Assembly: GCA_016209665.1 (NCBI GenBank)
Contig: JACQVT010000580.1
Location: 1 to 5,422 of the forward strand
DNA: 5,422 bases
Reading direction: 5' to 3'
DNA from: Planctomycetota bacterium
Lineage (GTDB): Bacteria; Planctomycetota; Phycisphaerae; UBA1845; PWPN01
Below, piece after piece: positions 1-5,422 of this stretch. Position 1 is the stretch's first letter. The number at the start of each line of letters is the position of its first letter. Below the pieces are notes generated by a model. That model was not told the origin of the DNA. It made no database searches and saw nothing but the letters and a program-made list of their open reading frames with translations. Made by a program: the position numbers and the translations under genes.

Positions 1-750
1 CGCCGACACCACGATCGCCGGGTAACCCCGGAACCGTTCCCGCAGCACGTCGATCGGCGGCGTGGCCAGGTAGGTCGGCAGATTGTTGGCCACGTTCCGG
101 TTGGTCAGCCGCGAGTTGGCCACCAGCGTTACCAGGCACATGCGGCAGTAGGTCATGTGGTCGGCGATCAACTGGCGCATCGCCGCCTGAAACTCGCCGT
201 CCAACCGCTCCGACGCCGGGTGCGACACGAACTGCGTTCCGATCATCATCAGGTTGTTGTGCGGCTCCAGCCGCGTCTGCACCTCGTTCTTGTCCGTGCT
301 CGTAAGAATGATGCAGCGGTCGCCCTCGAACAGCTCCGCCAGGTCGACCGTCTCCATCGCCTTCTTGAGAATCTGCACGTTAGGTTCGAGCACGGCCAGG
401 AACACGTCGCCCTTGAGCCGCGCCCGCAGGGCCTTGAGATGATGCCCCAGCCCGAACCCCCCGACGATGTAGCAGAACGACTCGCCCACCTCGACCGCGT
501 CGGCCAACCGCTTGGCCTCGGCTTGCGGGTCCACCCGGCTGTGCAACTGGATCGCCAGCGTCGAGCCGGCCAGACGCACCGACGCCGTCGGGGCCCCGGC
601 CCGGCTCGCCTCAACGACGACCGTGCCGTCGTCCTCGGTCTCGTCGATCCGCTGGGCCAGCCGCCCGTCCCACCGGAACAACGCCGCCATGTTCCGGCGG
701 TACACCTCGTCTCGGCTGATCGGCGGTTCGGTTCTGGACGTCCCTGTCAC
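1..750 (-). CDS. MptE-like / Maf-type DUF115 family protein (3' end beyond window)
   Basis: The visible part is 250 residues and is open to the window edge, so the C-terminal part is missing. The N-terminus (EVYRRNMAALFRWDGRLAQR, residues 15-34) resembles the start of Maf-type flagellin-modification proteins. Residues 92-145 look like a Rossmann-like Maf N-terminal domain, with a glycine-rich VGGFGLGHHLKAL segment at 96-108 followed by FLAVLEPN. The last visible residues, RGYPAIVVSA (241-250), match the point where the MptE-like domain (6-hydroxymethylpterin diphosphokinase-like, DUF115) normally begins with an 'AGPSL' loop, cut here by the window end. Relatives act in flagellin or surface glycosylation with nonulosonic acids, or as archaeal pterin pyrophosphokinases; the role here is inferred to be of the glycosylation type. 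The start is GTG at 750: a stop (TAG, 768-766) lies in frame upstream, and GGGAG sits 6 nt before it. It lies 15 nt behind the PIN gene, so it is probably cotranscribed with it. Family assignment is fairly sure; substrate is unknown. Confidence 0.78.
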   Translation of the reverse strand, partial: MTGTSRTEPPISRDEVYRRNMAALFRWDGRLAQRIDETEDDGTVVVEASRAGAPTASVRLAGSTLAIQLHSRVDPQAEAKRLADAVEVGESFCYIVGGFGLGHHLKALRARLKGDVFLAVLEPNVQILKKAMETVDLAELFEGDRCIILTSTDKNEVQTRLEPHNNLMMIGTQFVSHPASERLDGEFQAAMRQLIADHMTYCRMCLVTLVANSRLTNRNVANNLPTYLATPPIDVLRERFRGYPAIVVSA

Positions 751-756
751 ACCGAA

Positions 757-761
757 CTCCC
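757..761 (-). promoter_or_regulatory. Shine-Dalgarno site fixing the GTG start of the MptE-like gene
   Basis: Reading the minus strand, GGGAG is followed by six bases (TTCGGT) and then GTG at 750-748. It occupies the 15-nt gap after the PIN stop codon. The spacing is normal and supports the GTG over the internal ATG at residue 21. Confidence 0.6.
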
Positions 762-765
762 GTCT

Positions 766-1188
766 CTAGGGCCTGGACTCGACCGGCATCCGCAGCAACG
801 CCCGAAACCCCGCCTGCTCGAAATGCCGATCCGCCGTCAGAGCGTCGGAGGCTTCGTTCTCTTGCATGACAGAGAACGATATGCAGTCCGTCAGGCTCCA
901 CTGCTTGTCTGGGCGCGCGGAGTACAGATCAAGGCCGCGATCGATCAGATTCGAAGACCCGGGCACAACCGTGACCCGTGGGTTACGCCTGAGCACCAGG
1001 ATGGTCTGATGAGTGACTGTTCGGAGGGGAGTCTTGGCCAGCGCATCCGCGAATTCGACCAGGACATACTCCGTTGTTACGAGGGGGGATACAATTGCGC
1101 GATCCCATTCCTTGGCTCGCTCGTGGAAGGCGTCGTCCTTCAGTACGAGCGCCAGCAGATGGGAGGTGTCAATAAACGTGGGGTTCAT
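766..1188 (-). CDS. PIN-domain ribonuclease toxin (VapC-like)
   Basis: A 140-aa protein, the usual length for VapC-type toxins, which are Mg2+-dependent endoribonucleases cutting tRNA or other RNA when freed from their antitoxin. PIN acidic residues are visible in order: D7 in the opening strand (FIDTSHLLAL), E40 or E45 in TTEYVLVEF, D101 in SLTDCISFSVM and D120 in ALTADRHFEQAGF. With all four acidic positions present, the nuclease is predicted active. The ATG start overlaps the TGA of the upstream antitoxin as ATGA (1188-1185), the typical coupling of such modules. The stop TAG at 768-766 is only 15 nt before the next gene and in the same reading frame. The PIN fold is confident; the RNA target cannot be read from the sequence. 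A housekeeping role for this PIN protein is less likely given its small partner gene. Confidence 0.88.
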   Translation of the reverse strand: MNPTFIDTSHLLALVLKDDAFHERAKEWDRAIVSPLVTTEYVLVEFADALAKTPLRTVTHQTILVLRRNPRVTVVPGSSNLIDRGLDLYSARPDKQWSLTDCISFSVMQENEASDALTADRHFEQAGFRALLRMPVESRP

Positions 1189-1397
1189 CGTCGGGGTTCA
1201 CCCTTGATGTAATACCCATGTTGTTCCGCAAAGTCGGGCGGCAGCCCTCCTGGCCGGGCCAGCTCGGCGATGTCCGCGAGCGCACCTCCACCGGCTGGCT
1301 GGATCAATACGTCAACGGGAGTGTTCGGGGACACCTCCTTGGGTACTGGTTCGTCCAGCACGATTTGACGACCGTCGAAATGCCCCTTGAGCACCAT
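1185..1397 (-). CDS. Antitoxin of the PIN toxin (AF2212/VapB-like small protein)
   Basis: A 70-aa protein encoded directly upstream of the PIN toxin and overlapping it by 4 nt. Residues 2-32 (KGHFDGRQIVLDEPV, then PNTPVDVLI) have the short beta-hairpin pattern of AF2212-like antitoxins, which form a small beta-rich dimerisation and DNA-binding unit. A proline/glycine-rich linker and a C-terminal stretch (LARPGGLPPDFAEQHGYYIK, 46-65) follow; by analogy with other VapB proteins this tail would wrap around the toxin and block its active site. It would be expected to repress its own promoter with the toxin. The ATG at 1397 is preceded by AGGAG at 10 nt and a TATAAT box, supporting both the start and independent transcription. 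The antitoxin role rests mainly on position, size and overlap; the exact family name is uncertain. Confidence 0.75.
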   Translation of the reverse strand: MVLKGHFDGRQIVLDEPVPKEVSPNTPVDVLIQPAGGGALADIAELARPGGLPPDFAEQHGYYIKGEPRR

Positions 1398-1407
1398 ATA
1401 GAGGATT

Positions 1408-1412
1408 CTCCT
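1408..1412 (-). promoter_or_regulatory. Strong Shine-Dalgarno site of the antitoxin gene
   Basis: The minus strand reads AGGAG (CTCCT on plus) 10 nt before the ATG at 1397. Directly upstream, positions 1414-1430 can form a small hairpin with a 5-bp GCGGG/CCCGC stem and a 7-nt loop. The stem ends one base from the AGGAG, so it could affect ribosome access; that effect is only inferred. Confidence 0.55.
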
Positions 1413-1437
1413 GGCGGGTCGTTGCCCCGCTTAGTCT

Positions 1438-1466
1438 ATTATAACGACTGGAAGGCGTACTTGAAA
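1438..1466 (-). promoter_or_regulatory. Predicted sigma70-type promoter of the toxin-antitoxin / MptE-like unit
   Basis: On the minus strand a perfect TATAAT -10 box lies at 1443-1438, 41 nt before the antitoxin start codon. At a 17-nt spacing upstream is TTTCAA (1466-1461), which matches the -35 consensus at only three positions. The -35 element abuts the aat stop codon, so the promoter fills the 69-nt gap between aat and the antitoxin. AGTC (1433-1436) and GACT (1446-1449) flank the -10 box as a short inverted repeat that could be part of an autorepressor site; this is weak. An AT-rich perfect hexamer is unusual in such GC-rich DNA. Confidence 0.5.
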
Positions 1467-2051
1467 TCAGACAAACGAGGCTGGTCTCGCTCGCAATGCC
1501 GCTTCCAGACGCGCCAGATAGTCCGGTCTGGGGATTTCCATGGCCCCGAACCGGGCCAGGTGGTCGGTCAGGAACTGGATGTCCAGGAGCTTGAACCCCC
1601 CATCGCGCAGCCGGTCGACCAGGGCCACCAGGGCCACCTTCGAGGCGTCCCGTTGCCGGCTGAACATCGACTCGCCGAAGAATGCTCCGCCCAAGGCCAC
1701 ACCATACAGCCCGCCCGCCAGTTCATCCCCGCGCCAGGTTTCGACCGAATGGGCCAGCCCCAGCCTGTGCAGCCGCGTGTAGGCGTCGACAATCTCCTCG
1801 GAAATCCACGTGCCGTCTTCGCGGTCGGCACACGCGCGGATCACCTCCTCGAATGCGGCGTCCACTCGCACCTCGTACTTGCCTTGGCGGCACGTTTGCA
1901 TCAGCGTCTTGGAGGCGTGGAACCCGTCCAGTGGAATGATCGCTCGCGGGTCGGGGCTGAACCACTGAATCTCCCCGTCCACGTCCATCGGGAAGACGCC
2001 GTTGGCATAGGCGGCCACCAGAAGCTCAGGCGTCAGCGGAGGCGACTCCAT
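1467..2051 (-). CDS. aat: Leucyl/phenylalanyl-tRNA-protein transferase
   Basis: A cytosolic enzyme that transfers Leu or Phe from aminoacyl-tRNA to proteins with N-terminal Lys or Arg, marking them for ClpS/ClpAP degradation (bacterial N-degron pathway). Visible family blocks are LTPELLVAAYANGVFPM (6-22), WFSPDPRAIIPLDGFH (30-45), TWISEEIVDAY (81-91), HSVETW (101-106), GGLYGV (113-118), FFGESMFS (124-131) and LLDIQFLTDHLARFGA (155-170). E127 in GESMFS and Q159 in DIQ correspond to the E. coli catalytic-site residues E156 and Q188, with the same spacing. The chosen ATG at 2051 gives 194 aa, about 40 shorter than the E. coli enzyme; the missing piece is the N-terminal extension before 'LSP.LL.AY'. 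The frame stays open upstream to a TTG at 2243, but that stretch runs through tandem heptamers and lacks the family's conserved N-terminal sequence. No clpS or clpA is visible nearby. Function is very secure; the exact start is less so. Confidence 0.93.
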   Translation of the reverse strand: MESPPLTPELLVAAYANGVFPMDVDGEIQWFSPDPRAIIPLDGFHASKTLMQTCRQGKYEVRVDAAFEEVIRACADREDGTWISEEIVDAYTRLHRLGLAHSVETWRGDELAGGLYGVALGGAFFGESMFSRQRDASKVALVALVDRLRDGGFKLLDIQFLTDHLARFGAMEIPRPDYLARLEAALRARPASFV

Positions 2052-2098
2052 CCCGCCATTGAACCACGGCGAAGCCGCCGGCGGCAAGGGCAGCCGCG

Positions 2099-2126
2099 GA
2101 ATGGAGAATCGAGGCTGGAGCGTGGA
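2099..2126. repeat. Degenerate heptanucleotide tandem repeat
   Basis: Four consecutive 7-nt units read GAATGGA, GAATCGA, GGCTGGA, GCGTGGA, sharing G at position 1, T at 4, G at 6 and A at 7. A fifth, more decayed unit (GCAATGC) may follow. They lie in the divergent gap between aat and the secreted-protein gene, 48 nt upstream of the chosen aat start. Short heptameric repeats in intergenic DNA are known in other bacteria such as cyanobacteria (STRR); whether this array belongs to a genome-wide family is not visible here. Confidence 0.5.
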
Positions 2127-2236
2127 GCAATGCGGACTCGCGATGGCCATTCTCGACTCGGTCGCCCTGGTGATCCCATGCTCTCCTCTCCCGCGGATTG
2201 CGTGAACGGGATCGCAGCGTATCCTACTCAACGTGG

Positions 2237-2253
2237 CGACCAACGATTGGTCG
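2237..2253. promoter_or_regulatory. Perfect 7+7 bp inverted repeat, candidate operator or leader hairpin
   Basis: CGACCAA, a 3-base spacer CGA, and TTGGTCG form a perfect inverted repeat ending 10 nt before the ATG at 2264. As DNA it is a candidate binding site for a dimeric regulator; as RNA it would be a stable hairpin extendable by one G-U pair (2236/2254), sitting where a ribosome site is expected. A weak promoter-like pair lies just upstream (TTGCGT at 2198-2203, TATCCT at 2220-2225, 16-nt spacer), placing the repeat near the predicted transcription start. No clear Shine-Dalgarno sequence is present between it and the start codon. The symmetry is seen; its function is inferred. Confidence 0.45.
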
Positions 2254-2263
2254 TAGATAGAGC

Positions 2264-4930
2264 ATGTCGATCATGAAGACAACATCCGGTGACGCCAGGC
2301 TGCGAAACCGTGCGGGAACATGCGTCGGGTTGGCGACCCTGACGCTGCTGGTGCTGATCCCCGGGTTGCGGATGTGTGGGGCGGCTGCGGTCCAGAAGCG
2401 CTACTACGCCCACGAGGCCGTCGAGGATGAGTACGGCGTGATCGCTCCGTGGTATCGCGGCCAGAACGGCCAGCTCGACATGCGGATTCGCGTGGCCGCC
2501 GAGACGCTCAGACGCTACCCGTGGCTCGATGCGTCGCGGGGCGAGGCCCGCGTGCCCGAGTATCTGCTCAGCAGCTTCTGGCGGATTGGCGAGGATGGCA
2601 CGATCACGACCCCGCCGCTGACCGACTGGATGAACGGCGACCGCGGGCAGCTTGCATCCTACGTGCTGTATCTGATGCCCGAGTACTACCGCTACTTGGG
2701 CGACCCCGTCGGCATCGCCCACGCCAAGCTCGAGGCGGACCTGTTCCTCCGTTACGCCCTGACGCCGCCGGATCACGCCTGGCCTCGATTCCCGATCTCC
2801 GTCCCCGTGAAGGGCAAGCCCTACGGCCAGTGCGATCCGCGGGGCTACATGCAGTTGGACCTCGCCGGCCGCGCGGGCTACGGCCTGCTCCGCGTCTATC
2901 AACTGACGGGCATCGCCGCGTACTTCGACGCTGTCAAGCACTGGGCGGACGTCCTCGTCGAGAAACGCGACCGTACGCCTGGCGCGCCGCCTTGGGGACG
3001 CTACGCCAACTTTGACGAGATCGACATTCGCTGGAAGAACAACTGCATGACCGGCGGTGTCATCTGGCTCCTGTGCATGTTTGACGAGTTGATCCGCCTG
3101 GGCTACACCGGCCGCGACAATGGCTTAATCGAGGCCCGCGACGCCGCCCGGGCGTATCTACGGGACGTGCTGCTGCCCGCCTGGACGGTGAGCGACACCT
3201 GGGGCCGACAGTACTGGGACTGGGAGTGCCCGGTCCAGGTGCCGAACGTCAGCGCCTCCGTCGCCTGTTACCTGATGGACCACCCGGATGTCTTTCCGAA
3301 CTGGCGCAATGACTGCCGCAACGTCCTGACGCTGTGCCTGAACAACACCTGCACCAATCCCGAGTCCAACGGCGACGTCTACAGCGGTGCCTGGGCCACG
3401 CCCGAGTCCAGCGGCTGTTGCGGCCGATGCCTCAGCGCCGGCCCGTTGCTGACCGGCACCGCCTGGGCCCGGTATGCCGCCGAGGCCGACAGCGAGTGGG
3501 CCCGCGAAATCGCCCGCCGCCAGATGATCCTCGTCACCTATGACTGCCGCGACACGGGTGTGTCCGAGGATAACATCGACGGCGGCATCGTCACCAACGG
3601 CAGTTGGTTCGAGTCCGCCCACCTGGCCCCGCTGCAAACCATGCTCGGTGTGGTGGGCTGGATGCCGGAAACGTTCGGGGCCGCCCGAGAGAACCACGTC
3701 GTGCGCAGTACCGGCGTCGTCAACCACGTGGTGTATGCCAAGGGCCGCGTGGCCTATTCGACCTTCGACGCACCGGCCAACACCGTCGACATACTGCGGC
3801 TGGCGTTCAGGCCGGCGCGAATCCTCGCCGACGGCCGCGAACTGGCCCCGGCCGACAAACTCGACCGTATCGGTTACACGGTCCATCCGCTGCCTTGCGG
3901 CGATTTCGTCGTCACCGTCCGGCACGACGGCGCGACGAGGCTGCTCGTCGAGGGCGACGATCCGCAGAAGGTCGACGACGATCGCCAACTCGCCACCAAG
4001 GGTGTCTGGACGGAGGCGGCCGGCGCGAACGATCATCTCGGCACCGTGCGGGTTTCGAGCGACAAATCGGCCGAGGCGGTGCTGTCGTTTACCGGCAACC
4101 AGGTGCGGGTCATCGGCCGGGCGGATCCCGCCGGTGGCCTGGCGGATGTGTATCTGGACGGCGTCAAGCAGTTGGCCGGCATCGACTGCTGGAGCCCGCT
4201 GCCCCTCTACCAGCAGGTGCTGTACACAAAGAACGGCCTGCCCAACGTCCGGCACGAAGTCCGCATCGGTGTTCGCGGCGAGGGCGTGCCGGCGTCCAAC
4301 GGCTCGAACGTGTACCTCGACGCCGTCCAATACTCTGATGCGGTCGGTGAGAACGGTTTCGGCACCGGCGGCGGCCCCCGCGGCCACCAGCGGCTGATCT
4401 TCGGCTATGCCGGCCGGCAGGACTACGTTGACTCGCAAGGAAACGCCTGGCGGCCGGGGTGCGAGTTCGTGATCCGCTCCGGCAGGAAGCTCGACGCCGT
4501 CAGCGCCAGTTGGTGGACGCAGCGCATCGCCGGCGACATCGCGGGAACGCCGGACCCCGAACTGTACGGCTATGGCATTCACGGCCACGAGTTCGCCATC
4601 AATCTCACGGTCGGTCCCGGCGAGTATCACCTCCGCCTCAAGTTCGCCGCCGCCCGCGACCTGGCCGCCGCCGCCGGTCCCATCACCATCCTGGTGACCG
4701 GTAAGATCGTCGCCGAACGTATGGACGTCGCCGCGACGGCCGGCGGCCGCGACCGCGCCGTCGACCTGGTCGTCAACCACGTCACGCCGCAAAACGGCAT
4801 CGTCGAACTCCGTCTCCGCGGAGGCAACGTCGATCCCCAGGGCCAGCCCGCCAGCGAAGCCTACATCCAGGCCCTCGAACTGGGCCCCGGCGACGGCGGC
4901 ACTGGGACAATACCCGTACCCGCGAAGTAG
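2264..4930 (+). CDS. Large secreted protein: cysteine-rich alpha/alpha-barrel-like region plus carbohydrate-binding-like and malectin-like domains
   Basis: An 888-aa exported protein of no family I can name. A signal peptide occupies about residues 1-42: basic n-region, hydrophobic core 21-34, AAA before a likely cut near 42/43. C38 is not in a proper lipobox, so it is probably not a lipoprotein. Residues 50-475 are mostly helical with repeated aromatic and acidic motifs (DPRGYMQLDLAGRAGYGLLR, YWDWECPVQVPN, SSGCCGRC, DNIDGG), as in six-hairpin/alpha-alpha-barrel glycosidases and lyases. Residues 478-563 look like an attached beta domain. Residues 578-692 resemble a non-catalytic carbohydrate-binding beta-sandwich (VLSFTGNQVRVIGR, DVYLDGV, NVYLDAVQY). 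Residues 710-874 match the malectin pattern (DYVDSQGNAW, YHLRLKFAAA, ILVTGKIV, AYIQALEL). There are about 15 cysteines after the signal peptide. ATG 2264 is used; an ATG three codons later would serve equally, and neither has a clear ribosome site. A polysaccharide-degrading or -binding role is inferred; catalytic residues are not established. Confidence 0.85.
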   Translation: MSIMKTTSGDARLRNRAGTCVGLATLTLLVLIPGLRMCGAAAVQKRYYAHEAVEDEYGVIAPWYRGQNGQLDMRIRVAAETLRRYPWLDASRGEARVPEYLLSSFWRIGEDGTITTPPLTDWMNGDRGQLASYVLYLMPEYYRYLGDPVGIAHAKLEADLFLRYALTPPDHAWPRFPISVPVKGKPYGQCDPRGYMQLDLAGRAGYGLLRVYQLTGIAAYFDAVKHWADVLVEKRDRTPGAPPWGRYANFDEIDIRWKNNCMTGGVIWLLCMFDELIRLGYTGRDNGLIEARDAARAYLRDVLLPAWTVSDTWGRQYWDWECPVQVPNVSASVACYLMDHPDVFPNWRNDCRNVLTLCLNNTCTNPESNGDVYSGAWATPESSGCCGRCLSAGPLLTGTAWARYAAEADSEWAREIARRQMILVTYDCRDTGVSEDNIDGGIVTNGSWFESAHLAPLQTMLGVVGWMPETFGAARENHVVRSTGVVNHVVYAKGRVAYSTFDAPANTVDILRLAFRPARILADGRELAPADKLDRIGYTVHPLPCGDFVVTVRHDGATRLLVEGDDPQKVDDDRQLATKGVWTEAAGANDHLGTVRVSSDKSAEAVLSFTGNQVRVIGRADPAGGLADVYLDGVKQLAGIDCWSPLPLYQQVLYTKNGLPNVRHEVRIGVRGEGVPASNGSNVYLDAVQYSDAVGENGFGTGGGPRGHQRLIFGYAGRQDYVDSQGNAWRPGCEFVIRSGRKLDAVSASWWTQRIAGDIAGTPDPELYGYGIHGHEFAINLTVGPGEYHLRLKFAAARDLAAAAGPITILVTGKIVAERMDVAATAGGRDRAVDLVVNHVTPQNGIVELRLRGGNVDPQGQPASEAYIQALELGPGDGGTGTIPVPAK

Positions 4931-4942
4931 CGGGTTGTTTGT
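4918..4942 (+). terminator. Possible intrinsic terminator overlapping the stop codon
   Basis: ACCCGC (4918-4923) and GCGGGT (4930-4935) form a 6-bp stem with a 6-nt loop that contains most of the TAG stop codon, followed by a T-rich tail (TGTTTGT). The stem is short and the T tract is broken by G, so it would be a weak terminator. It sits in the 46-nt gap between convergent genes, where termination is expected; the minus-strand reading has no T tract. Confidence 0.4.
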
Positions 4943-4976
4943 CACCGGCCGTGCGCGGGAATCGCGGGGAGTGGTG

Positions 4977-5422
4977 TCACGTTGCCTCTGCGACGCGGCC
5001 ACCCAGCAGCTTGACGTTCAGCGAGCCGCCTCGGAACAGCATCTCGTCCAAGGCGTTGTCGACGTCCTCCAGACTGACGCAGCCGTCGCCATTCCGCTCG
5101 ATATGAAACTGGGTGGAGCGCCGCATCAGTTCCTTGATGAATGCTCCGCTTACACGCTCGGTCCGTTTCACGACCGCCGAGACGGTTTCGCCGGCCAGGT
5201 TGATGCCCTGCGAGTACAGCCGGACGAGCTTCTCCCGGCCCACGGCGTCGGGCAGGGGGAACTCGATCGCCTGGTCGATGCGGCCGGGCCGGGACGTCAG
5301 GGCCGCTTCCAGGCCTTCCGGTCGGTTCGTGGTGAGCAGGAAGATGATCTCGGCGTCTTCCGTCAGGCCGTCCATCTCGTTGAGGAGCTTGTTAAGAGTG
5401 CATCCTAACCCCCGTGTGGGAC
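4977..5422 (-). CDS. AAA+ ATPase, C-terminal part (5' end beyond window)
   Basis: The frame is open to the right edge, so only the last 148 residues are visible; the Walker A and B motifs would lie outside the window. The segment begins in the classical AAA region: TLNKLLNEMDGL, then EIIFLLTTNRPEGLE (sensor 1 asparagine in TTN), then SRPGRIDQAIEFPLPD with the arginine-finger arginines. The small helical lid follows, with RVSGAFIKELMRRS in place of the usual 'sGA.i..l...A' sensor-2 segment. Only about 40 residues follow, so no FtsH-type metalloprotease domain is attached. Such proteins are hexameric ATP-driven remodelling or unfolding machines in the cytosol; the substrate depends on the missing N-terminal domain. 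The ATG at 5375 is an internal Met within LLNEMDGL, not a start. The gene is convergent with the secreted-protein gene and ends at TGA 4979-4977. Confidence 0.88.
   Translation of the reverse strand, partial: PTRGLGCTLNKLLNEMDGLTEDAEIIFLLTTNRPEGLEAALTSRPGRIDQAIEFPLPDAVGREKLVRLYSQGINLAGETVSAVVKRTERVSGAFIKELMRRSTQFHIERNGDGCVSLEDVDNALDEMLFRGGSLNVKLLGGRVAEAT

Noticed and set aside
157..1212. A 351-codon plus-strand open frame over the left-end genes.
   Set aside because: It is Arg/His/Pro-rich with no domain and runs antisense through three minus-strand genes that have recognisable motifs and coupled starts.
2074..2085. 12-bp palindrome GCCGCCGGCGGC.
   Set aside because: Simple GC-rich symmetry expected by chance in this composition, with no flanking T tract or partner element.
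2052..2243. N-terminal extension of Aat starting at TTG 2243 or ATG 2150.
   Set aside because: The translation (many Pro, Ser, Arg, with heptamer-encoded residues) does not resemble the Aat N-terminus. Neither start has a good ribosome site, although the ATG at 2051 has no ideal one either.
1218..2276. A 352-codon plus-strand open frame covering aat.
   Set aside because: It lies antisense to a secure aat gene, has unordered composition and crosses the intergenic repeat and inverted repeat.
2371..2379. Cysteine 38 as a lipoprotein attachment site.
   Set aside because: The preceding residues L-R-M do not fit a lipobox; signal peptidase I cleavage after AAA fits better.
2228..2941. A 237-codon minus-strand frame opposite the 5' part of the secreted-protein gene.
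   Set aside because: No domain is recognisable, and it overlaps a gene with a convincing signal peptide on the other strand.
3158..5002. A 614-codon open frame on the minus strand opposite the secreted-protein gene.
   Set aside because: It mirrors the GC-rich codon pattern of the plus-strand gene and has no recognisable domain. The plus-strand frame has a signal peptide and clear carbohydrate-binding-like and malectin-like patterns.
4977..5422. FtsH-type AAA protease.
   Set aside because: The AAA lid is followed by only about 40 residues and no HExxH peptidase domain.

Overview
The window is a GC-rich, gene-dense bacterial segment. Several things point to Planctomycetota, perhaps the Phycisphaerae side: GC-rich codon use, a short Aat, an MptE/Maf-like protein, a large secreted protein ending in carbohydrate-binding domains, and a start codon without an obvious Shine-Dalgarno sequence. 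This assignment is an inference from style and content; no taxonomic marker gene is present.

Layout. On the minus strand at the left end, three genes are read from 1397 down to 1. They are a 70-aa AF2212/VapB-style antitoxin, a 140-aa PIN-domain (VapC-like) toxin that overlaps it by ATGA, and the first 250 residues of an MptE-like (DUF115, Maf-type) protein that runs off the window. A perfect TATAAT box and a strong AGGAG ribosome site precede the antitoxin. Upstream, still on the minus strand, is aat (1467-2051), the leucyl/phenylalanyl-tRNA-protein transferase of the N-degron pathway, in a form lacking the usual N-terminal extension. A divergent intergenic region (2052-2263) carries degenerate 7-nt tandem repeats and a perfect 7+7 bp inverted repeat ending 10 nt before the next start codon.

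The plus strand then carries one long gene (2264-4930) for an exported protein of 888 aa. It has a signal peptide, a cysteine-rich helical region that looks like an alpha/alpha-barrel carbohydrate-active enzyme, a beta domain, a carbohydrate-binding-like beta-sandwich and a C-terminal malectin-like domain. A small hairpin overlapping its stop codon may terminate it. Convergent to it, at the right edge, is the C-terminal part of a classical AAA+ ATPase (4977 to beyond 5422, minus strand).

The genes do not form one pathway. The toxin-antitoxin pair and the MptE-like gene look like one transcription unit. aat is a housekeeping gene. The secreted protein is probably a polysaccharide-acting enzyme or binder of unassigned family and is the most novel item. 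I see no CRISPR array, tRNA, rRNA, transposase or phage gene.
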